Made by a program: the position numbers and the translations under genes | Notes under the pieces: generated by a model | The model's database searches: none | What the model was told of the DNA's origin: nothing | The model's input: the letters and a program-made list of their open reading frames with translations, nothing else | In this document: piece by piece, positions 50,921 through 60,326 of the stretch | Position numbering within the stretch: the first letter of the stretch is position 1 | How the letters are laid out: the number at the start of each line of letters is the position of its first letter | Origin: Kushneria phyllosphaerae | GTDB lineage: Bacteria; Pseudomonadota; Gammaproteobacteria; Pseudomonadales; Halomonadaceae | Direction of reading: 5' to 3' | Length of the DNA: 64,000 nt | Assembly: GCF_900312995.1 (NCBI RefSeq) | Contig: NZ_ONZI01000003.1 | Location: forward strand, 248,001 to 312,000

Positions 50921-50956
50921 TTGCCGTTTTCTCAGGCCAGTGAATGAGCCGCTGAC

Positions 50957-51496
50957 TCAGGCACCTTCCTGCATGTGGGCCTCGATAAACCACAGGTTGC
51001 TGTCAAGCGTACGTGAGACGCCGGTCAGCAGGTCAGAGGAGTCGGCATCGCCGTATCCCTCTACCTCGTCAATGGACTTGCGTACGGTCGCGCCCACGCC
51101 GGCGTAGTGATCTGCCAGCGCCTTGAGATGATCCTCAATGCGATGAATGTCTGCCGGGTAGCTTGCAAGGCTGGTGTTCTGCGAGACCAGCTGCACCGTA
51201 CCCAGTGCCGTGCCGCCCAGCTGAACCAGTCGCTCGGCCACCTCATCAACATGAGCATCAATACCGCTTCTGAACCCGTCGAGCATCTCGTGCACGGCGA
51301 TGAACTGCGGTCCCTTGAGGTTCCAGTGGGCCTGCTTGATCACCAGCGCCAGGTCGATCAGCTCGGCCAGACGTGCATTCATGACCGCCACGACCTTTTC
51401 GCGCTCGCCTTCGGGGATGTCGTTGCGCGTCGGATAAAGCTTCGTCGCGGCTTTTTGATTGGCGTCCTTGATATTGCGTGTTGTTGCACTGCTCAT
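50957..51496 (-). CDS. dps: DNA-binding ferritin-like protein Dps
   Basis: Dps forms a dodecamer that oxidises and stores iron and shields DNA in stress or stationary phase. The 179-aa protein shows the ferroxidase region HWNLKGPQFIAVHEMLDGF and the second-subunit ligands DAHVDEVAERL, arranged as in the family, and WFIEAHMQ near the C-terminus. The N-terminus carries several Lys/Arg residues typical of the DNA-binding tail. AAAAGGATGTG precedes the ATG. It is a single gene with its own terminator. An inverted repeat about 95 bp upstream could be its regulator site. Confidence 0.94.
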   Translation of the reverse strand: MSSATTRNIKDANQKAATKLYPTRNDIPEGEREKVVAVMNARLAELIDLALVIKQAHWNLKGPQFIAVHEMLDGFRSGIDAHVDEVAERLVQLGGTALGTVQLVSQNTSLASYPADIHRIEDHLKALADHYAGVGATVRKSIDEVEGYGDADSSDLLTGVSRTLDSNLWFIEAHMQEGA

Positions 51497-51589
51497 GCGT
51501 CACATCCTTTTGTCGAGATCAGTGAAAACGGCCTGCGTCTATCAGGCCACATGGCGTGTCGTCACATCACGCCATCACGTTGCGCTATC

Positions 51590-51603
51590 TACCAATTTTG
51601 GTA
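51590..51603 (-). promoter_or_regulatory. TACCAA-TT-TTGGTA inverted repeat upstream of dps
   Basis: Two perfect 6-bp arms separated by two bases lie about 95 bp before dps and 50 bp after the symporter gene. It may be an operator for dps. The TACCAA/TTGGTA arms echo those before manD, but their order and spacing differ. Confidence 0.4.
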
Positions 51604-51651
51604 CGTTCAGACTCGATATCAAGGCCGTGATCAAAAGCCGTGGCGTGCCTG

Positions 51652-53220
51652 TCAGGTTAAAAACGTCGGCAGCCATACGCTGAACAGCACAATGACCACG
51701 AAGAAAACGCCCAGCGCCGCGATGGTAGGCACATGGGCATCCAGCACTGGCCGTGGCATGACATCGCTGTGCGTGCGGCGATGCGTCACGGCACTCACGA
51801 TCAGGGCGACCACCAGCATGGTGACGGCTCCGGTCACGTTCCACCAGAACCAGAAAAGCTCCGGCACGAACAGCCACAAAAAGGCATTGAGCCCAACGCC
51901 GGCGACCAGCCCGCAGTTGGCGCCAATGCCGTTGATGGGCCGTATCAGAATGGCGGCCAGAAAGGTCGCAAGCATGGGGCCGAAAAAGAGCGAGCCCACC
52001 TTGTTGATGGCCTCGATAATGGTGGTGGCGATGTTGCCGGTAAAAAAGGCCAGTGTGATGCAGACCACCCCCCAGAAAACGGAGGTGAGTCGGGACAGAC
52101 GCATGTAGCGTTTGTCATCGATTTTGCGCCCGCGCACGAACAGGTCCTCGACGCTTGCCGCCGACAGCGAATTGATCGCCGAGCTGACCGATGACATGGC
52201 CGCCGAAAAGATGGCCACGATCAGGATGCCGGTCAGCCCCGCAGGCAGGTAGTCGCGCATGAACAGCGGCACCATCAAATCCGGTTCGTCAGCGGGAATC
52301 AGCGCGCGAAACTCCGGATGCGTGACGGCCAGCGTGCCCATCACCAGCCCGAGCAGGCAGTAGCACAGGGTGACTGGAAAGCGCAGCAGCCCGTTGGCCA
52401 GCAGGGTATGGCGCACGGTACGTGCGTCACGGGCAGACAGCAGCCGCTGGGCCTGGCTCTGATCGGCGCCGTAGTAGGCGGCGTAGAGAAAGAGCCCGCC
52501 AATCACCATGGGCCAGAAACCAAAGCCGTTGCTGTCCCGGCCAATGCCAAAATCATCAAAGCGCACGGTTTCAAGACGCGCCGGGTCCACGTTGGCCATG
52601 AAGACTTCCCAACCACCGAGCAGCGACAGGGCATAGACCAGACAGACCACCAGCCCGATCACCAGCAATATCATCTGAATGACGTCGCCATAGACCACGG
52701 CCTTCATGCCGCCCTGACACGAATACACCAGCGTGACCACCCCGATCACGACAATGGTGGCCCACAGGGGCAGGCCGATGGCATGGGTAAGAATCAGGGC
52801 AATGGCATACACCATGACACTGGTGGCGAAGGCGCGTGACAGCTGAAATACCAGACTCAACAGAATGCGGGTGCCGCGGCCGAAGCGTTTTTCCAGATAG
52901 CCGTAGATACTGACCACGCCGGCGGCATAGAGCGTCGGGAAAAAGAGCACGACAAGCACGATCATCGCCAGCGGCACCGCAAATTCGTAGGTCAGCCATA
53001 TCAGCCCGCCGCCTTCCTTCATGCCCACAAAGGCGGGTGCCGAGATGAAGCTGACGGCCGAGAGCTGAGTGGCCGCCGCCGAGAGGGATAGCGGGAACCA
53101 GCCAAAGCCACGGCTGCCCAGAAAATAGTCCTCGCCCGAGTGCTGCTGCCTGAAAAGCTGTCCCAGCAGCAAAAAACCGCCCAGATATGCCACGATCACT
53201 GCGTAATCCAGCCAGGCCAT
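51652..53220 (-). CDS. Sodium:solute symporter family transporter
   Basis: This 522-aa inner-membrane protein has about 13 hydrophobic helices and belongs to the SSS (SLC5-like) family. It contains FLGSRGFGWFPLSLSAAATQLSAVSFISAPAFVG (TM1-2 region), the family segment YYGADQSQAQRLLSARD, and AAMSSVSSAINSLSAAS (Na+-site helix). It resembles sugar- or organic-acid-type members rather than proline PutP by eye. The start 53220 (MAWLDYAV) follows GGGAGGG. It lies 185 bp downstream of the GntR regulator on the same strand. A TTGGTAT half-site (53270-53276) precedes it. A sugar-acid substrate is plausible from context but unproven. Confidence 0.87.
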   Translation of the reverse strand: MAWLDYAVIVAYLGGFLLLGQLFRQQHSGEDYFLGSRGFGWFPLSLSAAATQLSAVSFISAPAFVGMKEGGGLIWLTYEFAVPLAMIVLVVLFFPTLYAAGVVSIYGYLEKRFGRGTRILLSLVFQLSRAFATSVMVYAIALILTHAIGLPLWATIVVIGVVTLVYSCQGGMKAVVYGDVIQMILLVIGLVVCLVYALSLLGGWEVFMANVDPARLETVRFDDFGIGRDSNGFGFWPMVIGGLFLYAAYYGADQSQAQRLLSARDARTVRHTLLANGLLRFPVTLCYCLLGLVMGTLAVTHPEFRALIPADEPDLMVPLFMRDYLPAGLTGILIVAIFSAAMSSVSSAINSLSAASVEDLFVRGRKIDDKRYMRLSRLTSVFWGVVCITLAFFTGNIATTIIEAINKVGSLFFGPMLATFLAAILIRPINGIGANCGLVAGVGLNAFLWLFVPELFWFWWNVTGAVTMLVVALIVSAVTHRRTHSDVMPRPVLDAHVPTIAALGVFFVVIVLFSVWLPTFLT

Positions 53221-53405
53221 ATCACCCTCCCGTTTTCGGTCAGCCCTGTTGCGCTGCCGCTCATCCGTATTGGTATTGTTCTCTGAGGCGCTGCCTGCCG
53301 ACATTGAATGCGGTCATTGGCACGCTGCACCTATCTACATTAGTTTAGATGCATGGGAGTGGCGAGACGGACTGGGGTTAAATGACCGGCAAAGGGACGG
53401 GAAAC

Positions 53406-54185
53406 TCAGGAAGACGGGCGCTCGATACCGCGGGTGAAGAGATAACCGTCAAAGCCCGGGTCATCGGTATCGGAATGGGTGAACAGCGTATGCATCACGT
53501 GCTCGATATGACCCCACATCGCGTCATGGGCACCGGCGCTGTCGCGTTTTTTGAGGCAGGCGAGAATACGGTCGTGGTCATCCAGCCAGCTGCGACGATA
53601 GGAGAAATCCATGATGCGCCCGTGCAGCCGTCGCCACATGGGGCTGCGGTCGCGCTGCTCCCAGAGCCGGTTAACGGCGTCCTCCAGCAGGGTGTTTTGA
53701 CTGGCGCGCGCGATCAGCAGATGAAAGGCGCGATCGGCCTGGTCGGGGGCGTTGGTCAGCTCCTGTCCGCCGATGGACGTCCTGAGCGCCTGACGTTCCT
53801 CGGCCAAAAGCGTCGACAAAGCGCGAATGTCGCTCGGCGTTACCAGTTCGGCGGCGGCGGCGGCCACGGCGCTTTCGACCACCTGACGTGCCTTTAAAAG
53901 CTCGAAGGGGCCGATGTCCTCTACAGGAGCAGGCATCATTGGTGCTGCTGACGAGGCGGGGCCGAGGCTGTCGCCGGGCGCGCAGACATAGGTCCCCGAG
54001 CCCTTGCGGACTTCCACGCGTCCGGCCAGTTCCAGCATGATGAAGGCCTCGCGCACGACCGTGCGGCTTACGTCAAAACGCTCGGCGTATTCACGTTCCG
54101 TGGGCAGTCGATCGCCCGGGGTATACCCGTCGCGGTCGATCTGCTGACCGATCTGCTCGCCAATGATCTGATACTGTCGGCGCAT
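53406..54185 (-). CDS. GntR/FadR-family regulator, probable hexuronate repressor
   Basis: This 259-aa protein has a winged helix N-terminus (LPTEREYAERFDVSRTVVREAFIMLELAGRVEVRKGSGTYV, residues about 27-68) and a FadR-type C-terminal FCD domain. The latter includes LLKARQVVESAVAAAAAE and FHLLIARASQNTLLEDAV, with His residues in DDHDRILACL and HIEHVMHTLF. It is of the FadR subfamily to which UxuR/ExuR belong. The start MRRQYQII at 54185 has GGGAGG upstream. It is divergent from manD, and the interval holds TTGGTATACCAA-like palindromes, the form I recall for UxuR/ExuR sites. A mannonate or fructuronate effector is therefore inferred, not shown. Confidence 0.85.
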   Translation of the reverse strand: MRRQYQIIGEQIGQQIDRDGYTPGDRLPTEREYAERFDVSRTVVREAFIMLELAGRVEVRKGSGTYVCAPGDSLGPASSAAPMMPAPVEDIGPFELLKARQVVESAVAAAAAELVTPSDIRALSTLLAEERQALRTSIGGQELTNAPDQADRAFHLLIARASQNTLLEDAVNRLWEQRDRSPMWRRLHGRIMDFSYRRSWLDDHDRILACLKKRDSAGAHDAMWGHIEHVMHTLFTHSDTDDPGFDGYLFTRGIERPSS

Positions 54186-54331
54186 CCCGACCTCCCTGAT
54201 GGCACCTGCCCGTGATGGCCACGGCCCGGTCAATTTTTGGCAGCCCAATGTGGCATGCCAGTTTCACCACGATGTGCTGATAAAGCCTATCTGACAACAC
54301 TTTAAAGCGCGCTGTGAAGCTTTGCGACGCC

Positions 54332-54362
54332 TATGTATACCAATGTCTATTTGGTATGCCAA
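54332..54362 (+). promoter_or_regulatory. Two TTGGTATACCAA-like operators upstream of manD
   Basis: TATGTATACCAA (54332-54343) and TTGGTATGCCAA (54351-54362) match the palindrome TTGGTATACCAA at 10 and 11 of 12 positions, with centres 19 bp apart (about two helical turns). Inner arms ATACCAA and TTGGTAT also form a perfect inverted repeat. CATAAT at 54364-54369 is a -10-like hexamer adjacent to the second site. This fits repression by the divergent GntR regulator. Confidence 0.7.
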
Positions 54363-54413
54363 TCATAATACAGGTAGCCTGGCGTCATTGATGTACACAG
54401 GCAGAGAGCTCTT

Positions 54414-55625
54414 ATGAAGATTGTGGATGCGCGCGTCATCGTGACCTGTCCGGGTCGAAATCTGGTCACCCTGAAAATCGAAACCGATGAAGGGATCTAC
54501 GGCATCGGCGATGCCACGCTCAACGGTCGTGAGCTGGCAGTGGTGGCCTATCTCGAGGAACACGTGGCGCCGGCGCTGATCGGACGCGATCCTTCCAGCA
54601 TCGAAGACATCTGGCAGTTCTTCTATCGCGGTGCCTACTGGCGTCGCGGGCCGGTCACCATGTCGGCGATCGGTGCCGTGGACATGGCGCTGTGGGACAT
54701 CATGGGCAAGGCCGCCGGCATGCCGCTTTACAAGCTTTTGGGGGGCAAGAGCCGCGAGCGCGTCATGGTTTACGGCCACGCCACCGGCCATGACATCGAG
54801 GGCTGCCTGGAAGAAGTCGCTCGCCACGTCGAGCAGGGCTATCGCGCCGTGCGCGTGCAGTGCGGCATCCCCGGCATCGCCTCCACCTACGGCGTCGCCA
54901 AGAAGGCCGGTGAGCGCTATGAGCCGGCCGATTCAAGCCTGCCCAGCGAAAACGTCTGGAGCACGTCGAAGTACCTCAATCATGTGCCGAAGCTTTTCCA
55001 GGCCGTACGCGAGCGCTTCGGCGATGATCTGCACGTGCTGCACGACGTGCATCACCGCCTGACGCCCATCGAAGCGGCGCGACTGGGCAAGGAAGTCGAG
55101 CCCTATCATCTGTTCTGGCTCGAGGACTGCGTGCCGGCCGAGAATCAGAGCGCGTTTCGCATGATTCGCCAGCACACCACCACGCCGCTGGCGGTGGGGG
55201 AAGTTTTCAACTCGATCCACGACTGTCGTGAGCTGATCGAGTCGCAGTCGATCGACTATATCCGCGCCACGCTGACCCACGCCGGCGGCATCACTCATGT
55301 GCGTCGTATCGCGGCACTGGCCGAGCTTTACCACGTGCGCACCGGCTTTCACGGTCCGACCGATCTTTCCCCGGTCTGCATGGGCGCGGCGCTGCATTTC
55401 GATACCTGGGTGCCCAACTTCGGTATTCAGGAACACATGCCGCACAGCGAGGAGACCGAAGCGGTTTTCCCGCATGCCTATCGCTTCGAGGATGGCCATT
55501 TCACGCCGGGCGAGGTCCCCGGTCACGGTGTGGACATCGATGAGGCCATGGCCGCGAAGTACCCCTACAAACGCGCCAGTCTGCCGGTCAATCGGCTCGA
55601 GGATGGCACGCTCTGGCACTGGTAG
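54414..55625 (+). CDS. manD: D-mannonate dehydratase ManD (enolase superfamily)
   Basis: ManD dehydrates D-mannonate to KDG. The 403-aa protein has the enolase-superfamily two-domain plan. Probable metal ligands are Asp211 (HDVHHR), Glu237 (WLEDCVP) and Glu263 (VGEVFN), at the spacing of the characterised Novosphingobium enzyme (Asp210, Glu236, Glu262). Arg147 and Tyr159 in the flexible loop match its catalytic pair. The C-terminal [20 protein letters not shown] is family-typical. This points to a real mannonate enzyme rather than a gluconate/RspA promiscuous member. It is the first gene after the putative operator, with dctP 110 bp downstream. UxuA at 60.3 kb does the same reaction with a different fold. 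Confidence 0.92.
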   Translation: MKIVDARVIVTCPGRNLVTLKIETDEGIYGIGDATLNGRELAVVAYLEEHVAPALIGRDPSSIEDIWQFFYRGAYWRRGPVTMSAIGAVDMALWDIMGKAAGMPLYKLLGGKSRERVMVYGHATGHDIEGCLEEVARHVEQGYRAVRVQCGIPGIASTYGVAKKAGERYEPADSSLPSENVWSTSKYLNHVPKLFQAVRERFGDDLHVLHDVHHRLTPIEAARLGKEVEPYHLFWLEDCVPAENQSAFRMIRQHTTTPLAVGEVFNSIHDCRELIESQSIDYIRATLTHAGGITHVRRIAALAELYHVRTGFHGPTDLSPVCMGAALHFDTWVPNFGIQEHMPHSEETEAVFPHAYRFEDGHFTPGEVPGHGVDIDEAMAAKYPYKRASLPVNRLEDGTLWHW

Positions 55626-55735
55626 GTCGATAGCGCCCTGTCTGAAAGCAGGCCGGGCGAGAGATACGGGCTGCCGGGCAGCCGATGATCCCACCGCTGG
55701 ATTTAATCAGGGCCTGGGCCCTGAAGGAGCAAGGT

Positions 55736-56734
55736 ATGTCGATGCGTCAATTGTCACGTCTGCGTCTGTCACAGCTGATCGGTGCCGGTGTGCTGGCCGC
55801 TGGTGTTCTGGCGATGGCCACCCCTGTGCAGGCCGCAGATTACACGCTGAAATTCGGCCATCTGGCCAATGAGCAGAACATCTGGAACAAGGCCGCCATG
55901 CACTTCAAGGAGGAGGTCGAGAAAAACTCCGATGGCCGTATCGAAGTGCAGGTTTACCCCAATGAACAGCTGGGCAACGAGATGGACGTGATCAACTCCA
56001 TCCAGCTGGGCACGGCCGACATGACCATTACCGGAGAGAGCCTGCAGAACTGGGCGCCCAAGGCCGCCATGATGGCTGTCCCTTACGCCTTTCGTGACAG
56101 CGAACAGCTCAAAAAGGCCGTTGACGGCGATATCGGCAGCGAGATCGAGGCCCAGATCACCGAGCGTACCGGGCTGGTCCCGCTGACCTGGTTTGAGCGC
56201 GGTGCCCGTGAGCTGACCGCCAACCGCGAGATCAAGACCCCGGAGGATCTGGATGGGCTGCGTCTGCGTGTGCCCAACGTGCCGCTGTTTGTCGATACCT
56301 GGCAGGCACTGGGGGCACGTCCCACGCCGATGGCCTTCAGTGAGGTTTTCACCTCGCTTCAGCAGGGCACCATCGATGCTCAGGAAAATCCGCTGTCGCT
56401 GATCGAAAGCGCGAGCCTTTCCGAGGTCCAGAAATACGTCAACATGACCAATCACGTCAGAAGCTGGATCTATGTCGTGATTGGCAAGCGCAAGCTCGAC
56501 AGCATGCCGGACGATCTGCAGAAGGTCGTGCGTGACGCCGCAGGCGACATGCAAAGCTATGAGCGCACGCTGTTTGTTGAAGATCAGAAGCGTCTGGAGA
56601 AGGCGCTTAAGGACAAGGGTATGACCTTTGTTGAGGTCGACACAAAGGCCTTTGCCGACAAGGCGATGCCGGCCATTAAAAAGGCGCTCGACCCCGAGCA
56701 GACCGAGCTTCTTGAGCGCATCGAAAAGCTCTGA
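55736..56734 (+). CDS. TRAP transporter substrate-binding protein (DctP type)
   Basis: This 332-aa periplasmic protein has a signal peptide (about 1-33, cut near VQAA-DYTLK) and the DctP fold. Visible are LKFGHLANEQNIWNKAAMHFKEEV, YPNEQLGNEMDVINSIQLGTADM, LDGLRLRVPNVPLFVDTWQALGARPTPMAFSEVFTSLQQGTIDAQENP. The Arg in GLRLRVPN is the conserved carboxylate-binding residue of the family. The start 55736 follows GGAGCAAGG. It precedes its Q and M subunits in one operon. The neighbouring uronate genes suggest a sugar acid (glucuronate, fructuronate or mannonate) as ligand. Confidence 0.9.
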   Translation: MSMRQLSRLRLSQLIGAGVLAAGVLAMATPVQAADYTLKFGHLANEQNIWNKAAMHFKEEVEKNSDGRIEVQVYPNEQLGNEMDVINSIQLGTADMTITGESLQNWAPKAAMMAVPYAFRDSEQLKKAVDGDIGSEIEAQITERTGLVPLTWFERGARELTANREIKTPEDLDGLRLRVPNVPLFVDTWQALGARPTPMAFSEVFTSLQQGTIDAQENPLSLIESASLSEVQKYVNMTNHVRSWIYVVIGKRKLDSMPDDLQKVVRDAAGDMQSYERTLFVEDQKRLEKALKDKGMTFVEVDTKAFADKAMPAIKKALDPEQTELLERIEKL

Positions 56735-56825
56735 TCGCTCGTCTCATCTTCGGATAAAGGCGTTATTGCTGACCTTCACGCCCCTTGTGCCCTGCGCAAG
56801 GGGCGTGACAGCAGGGAGAGACAAC

Positions 56826-57419
56826 GTGAGTAACACTGAAAAGAGAGCCAGTGATGCACTGGAGGCGCTCGACGTTCTGGGACGCGTGCCGCGACTGGGC
56901 GGCGTATTCGGCACCCTGATCAATATTCTGGATCGGCTGTTGGCGACCATTGCCGGTCTGATGCTGGTCACGATCGCCGGTGTGGTGATCCTGCAGATAC
57001 TGGGTCGTTTGATCCTTCCGGCGGCCCCGGTATGGACCGAGGAGCTGTCGCGCTATCTCTTTATCATGATGATTGCCGTCAGTGCCGGTCTTGTCATGCG
57101 TCGCGGCAAGCACATCAGTCTGGAGCTTTTTCATCATCGCTTCGGCGTCAGGGGCGCCTGCCTCTATCAGCTGTTGATCAGCGTGGTGCTGGTCGGCTTT
57201 GCCTGGTTGATCGTGCCCTACGCGTGGCAGTACGCCAGCATCGGCGCCTTTCAGACCTCACCGGCACTCAAGGTGTCGATGCAATGGGTCTTTGGCGCCA
57301 CCGTGGTGCTGTTTGCCATGGTCATTTTATACGGCGTGATCGGTGGCATTGAAGCCGTGGTCGGGCTTTTGGGCCTGTCTCGTCGCAATAAAGAAACGCC
57401 GGCCGGCGAGCGGAGGTAG
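56826..57419 (+). CDS. TRAP transporter small permease (DctQ type)
   Basis: This 197-aa membrane protein has four predicted helices (about 45-65, 80-100, 110-130, 150-172). It contains AAPVWTEELSRYLFIMMIAVSAGLVMRRGKHISLELF, the DctQ family signature with E-E-x-S-R. The start is GTG at 56826, with GGGAGAGAC upstream; the frame runs open further back without membrane character. It ends four bases before the large permease. Confidence 0.88.
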   Translation: MSNTEKRASDALEALDVLGRVPRLGGVFGTLINILDRLLATIAGLMLVTIAGVVILQILGRLILPAAPVWTEELSRYLFIMMIAVSAGLVMRRGKHISLELFHHRFGVRGACLYQLLISVVLVGFAWLIVPYAWQYASIGAFQTSPALKVSMQWVFGATVVLFAMVILYGVIGGIEAVVGLLGLSRRNKETPAGERR

Positions 57420-57423
57420 CGCC

Positions 57424-58710
57424 ATGGAAGTCCTGATGCTGTTTGCGGTATTTTTTGTCCTGCTGTTTGCCGGTATTCCGATCGCCTTCGCGCTCGGCAT
57501 CTCCTCGGCGGCCTACCTGTTCACCGCCGGAATCCCGCTGACCATCGTGCCCCAGCGCATGTTTGCCGGCATGGATTCATTTGTTCTTCTGTGTATTCCC
57601 GGATTCATCCTGGCCGGGAACCTGATGAATGTGGGCAACATCACCGAACATATCGTGCGTTTTTCCAACGCCGTGGTCGGTCATATCCGGGGCGGTCTGG
57701 GGCTGGCCAACGTGGGCGGCTCAATGATCTTTGGCGGCATCTCCGGCACGGCCGTGGCCGATGCGGCAAGCGTGGGTGCGGTCATGATTCCCGGCATGGC
57801 GAAGTCCGGCTATGACAAGCCCTTTGCGGCAGCAGTCACGGCCGCCTCCTCAACGATTGGCCCCATCATCCCGCCCAGCGTACCGATGATCATCGTCGGG
57901 TCTCTGTCCGGTATCTCGGTCGGGCGCATGTTTATCGCCGGTGTGGTGCCGGGCATTCTGCTGGCGCTGGGCATGATGATTACCGTCTATGTGCTGGCGG
58001 TCAAAAGAGGTTACCCGAAGGAGAAGCGTGCCACGCTCAAGGAGATCCTGCGTGAAGGCAAAAGCGCTTTCTGGGCGCTGTTGATGACCTTCATCATTCT
58101 CTACGGGATCATTGGCGGGTTCTTTACGCCGACTGAAGCCTCGATCGTGGCCTGTATCTATGCGCTGGTGGTGGGGATGTTCGTCTACAAGGGGCTGAAC
58201 TGGCGCAACCTGCCGGGGCTGTTTGTAGATGCCGCCCTGACGTCGGCGGCGCTGATGATGCTGGTCGGGCTTGCCAATCTGTTTGGCTGGATTCTGACCA
58301 GCGAGCGCATCCCGCAGATGATCGCCGACGGCATTCTGGGCATCAGCGACAACCCGCTGGTGGTGATCCTGATCCTCAACCTGATCCTGCTGTTTGTGGG
58401 CACCTTCATGGAAACCATCGCAGCACTCATTATCCTGTTTCCCGCGCTGCTGGGTGTGGCCACCGGTGTCGGTGTGGATCCGGTGCACTTTGGCATCATG
58501 GCGGTACTGAACCTGATGATCGGTTTGACCACGCCGCCGGTGGGCATCTGCCTGTTTGTGGTGTCGGGAATCGGCGAGATCCGCATGAGTGAGGTTGCGC
58601 GCGCCATCATTCCGTTTTTGTTGTGCAACCTGGCGGTGCTGGTGCTGGTGATGTACATCCCGGCCATTTCGCTGTGGCTGCCCAATCTGGTCATGGGACC
58701 GGCAGGATAA
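57424..58710 (+). CDS. TRAP transporter large permease (DctM type)
   Basis: This 428-aa protein forms the ion-coupled translocation pore of the TRAP system, with about 12 helices. Family blocks are IPGFILAGNLMNVGNITEHIVRF, IFGGISGTAVADAASVGAVMIPGM, AAVTAASSTIGPIIPPSVPMII and TPPVGICLFVVSGI. GGAGGT lies eight bases before the ATG. It completes the P-Q-M set. Sodium coupling is expected from the family and is inferred here. Confidence 0.93.
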   Translation: MEVLMLFAVFFVLLFAGIPIAFALGISSAAYLFTAGIPLTIVPQRMFAGMDSFVLLCIPGFILAGNLMNVGNITEHIVRFSNAVVGHIRGGLGLANVGGSMIFGGISGTAVADAASVGAVMIPGMAKSGYDKPFAAAVTAASSTIGPIIPPSVPMIIVGSLSGISVGRMFIAGVVPGILLALGMMITVYVLAVKRGYPKEKRATLKEILREGKSAFWALLMTFIILYGIIGGFFTPTEASIVACIYALVVGMFVYKGLNWRNLPGLFVDAALTSAALMMLVGLANLFGWILTSERIPQMIADGILGISDNPLVVILILNLILLFVGTFMETIAALIILFPALLGVATGVGVDPVHFGIMAVLNLMIGLTTPPVGICLFVVSGIGEIRMSEVARAIIPFLLCNLAVLVLVMYIPAISLWLPNLVMGPAG

Positions 58711-58772
58711 CGTGGCGTTTGAAACCACAAGGGGGGCACAGGCCGTAAGGTGCCCCCGACAAGGAGATCGTA

Positions 58773-60272
58773 ATGAGCCCATCCGATAATCACGACGCCA
58801 TCGAGGTGGTACGCATCGCCTCGGAAAACGCCCCCGAGCGCATAGGCATCGTGCACCTGGGGCTGGGCGCCTTTCATCGGGCGCACCAGGCGCAGGTGGT
58901 GGAGCAGTGTATCGCCCACGGCGAGCGGGACTGGGGCATCTGCAGCGTCAATATCCGCGGCAATCGCGCGCTAGTGGACACCCTGCGTGATCAGGGATAT
59001 CGCTACCATCTGGCCGAATATACGGATCGCGCGCATGTCACCCTGCGCGAGATTCGTGCCATCAATGAGACGATGTTCACCGGTACGGATGCCCAGGGCC
59101 TGCGCGGGGAGGATCTTCCGGCGCTGCTGGCTCGCCTGAGCGATCCGGATACCCGCATCGTCACGCTTACGGTGACCGAGAAGGGCTATTACCTGAGCCC
59201 CAATGAAGGGACGCTGTTGATCGATGATCCGGCCATTGCTGCCGACATCGCCCATTTTGATGCGCCCCGTACGGCCCCGGGGATTCTGGTCGAGGCGCTT
59301 GCTCGGCGCCGACAGGCCGGCACTGCGCCGTTCACGGTGCTTTCCTGTGACAATATGCCTGACAACGGTGAGCGCACCCGCCGGGCCGTGGTGGCTCTGG
59401 CCGAACGCCGCGATGCAGCTCTTGCCGAGTGGATCGAGTCGCAGGTGGCCTTTCCCTCCAGCATGGTGGATCGCATCGTGCCGGCGATGGATGAGGAGGC
59501 CTTTGGACGTCTGCAGGCGGTGGGCTGTGACGACCCGGCAGCCGTGGTCAGCGAGGCCTTCCTTCAATGGGTGATCGAGGATCACTTCCCACAGGGACGG
59601 CCCGACTGGGGACAATACGGTGTCGAGATGGTCGAGGATGTCGCGCCCTTTGAGACCATGAAGCTTCGCATGCTCAACGGTGCACATTCGCTTTTGGCCT
59701 ATACCGGCCCGCTGATGGGGCTGGAAACGGTGGCCGAAGCCGTCACCGATCCGCTGCTGCAAAAGCTTCTGCGTCTTTACATGCTGGAGGAAGCGGCGCC
59801 GACCCTGTCAATGCCGGAGAGCGTGTCGCTTGAAGACTACGCCCACGCGCTCATGGCACGCTTTGGCAATGACAGCCTGCGTCACCGGCTGCATCAGATT
59901 GCCATGGACGGCTCGCAGAAGCTGCCTCAGCGCTGGCTGCGCGGCGGCGAGCAGCGCCTGGCCGAGAGTCAAAACGAAAACGCGCTGGCGGCCACCGTGT
60001 TCGGCGTAGCGGCGTGGATTCGCTATACCCGCGGCGTGGATGAGCAGGGTCATGCCTATCCGGTCAGTGATCCAATGGCGGATCAATTGGCGCAGTGTCA
60101 CGTCCATGAACGCAGCGCGGATCGGGCGGCGGCGGCCATGGGGATCGAGGCGATCTTTTCCCCGACGCTGGTCAACGCGCCGCGCTTTGGCGCTCAGGTG
60201 CAGCAGACACTCGAGGCCATCGAACGCCTAGGCATGCGCGCAGCACTTGAGCAGCACCTGGCCCGCGTCTGA
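58773..60272 (+). CDS. uxuB: D-mannonate oxidoreductase / fructuronate reductase
   Basis: UxuB interconverts fructuronate and mannonate with NADH. The 499-aa protein belongs to the mannitol dehydrogenase family: NAD-binding IVHLGLGAFHRAHQA near residues 26-40 and the catalytic block with Lys297, Asn302 and His305 in KLRMLNGAH. Altronate oxidoreductase and mannitol dehydrogenase are alternatives in the same family, but the neighbours favour UxuB. ACAAGGAGAT precedes the ATG. It follows dctM by 62 bp and precedes uxuA by 54 bp, so TRAP and catabolic genes probably form one operon. Confidence 0.9.
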   Translation: MSPSDNHDAIEVVRIASENAPERIGIVHLGLGAFHRAHQAQVVEQCIAHGERDWGICSVNIRGNRALVDTLRDQGYRYHLAEYTDRAHVTLREIRAINETMFTGTDAQGLRGEDLPALLARLSDPDTRIVTLTVTEKGYYLSPNEGTLLIDDPAIAADIAHFDAPRTAPGILVEALARRRQAGTAPFTVLSCDNMPDNGERTRRAVVALAERRDAALAEWIESQVAFPSSMVDRIVPAMDEEAFGRLQAVGCDDPAAVVSEAFLQWVIEDHFPQGRPDWGQYGVEMVEDVAPFETMKLRMLNGAHSLLAYTGPLMGLETVAEAVTDPLLQKLLRLYMLEEAAPTLSMPESVSLEDYAHALMARFGNDSLRHRLHQIAMDGSQKLPQRWLRGGEQRLAESQNENALAATVFGVAAWIRYTRGVDEQGHAYPVSDPMADQLAQCHVHERSADRAAAAMGIEAIFSPTLVNAPRFGAQVQQTLEAIERLGMRAALEQHLARV

Positions 60273-60326
60273 GCAGGTCTCGGTTCTCGGGATAATTTCA
60301 GGATTCACGGCAGAGAGAGAAAGGGC

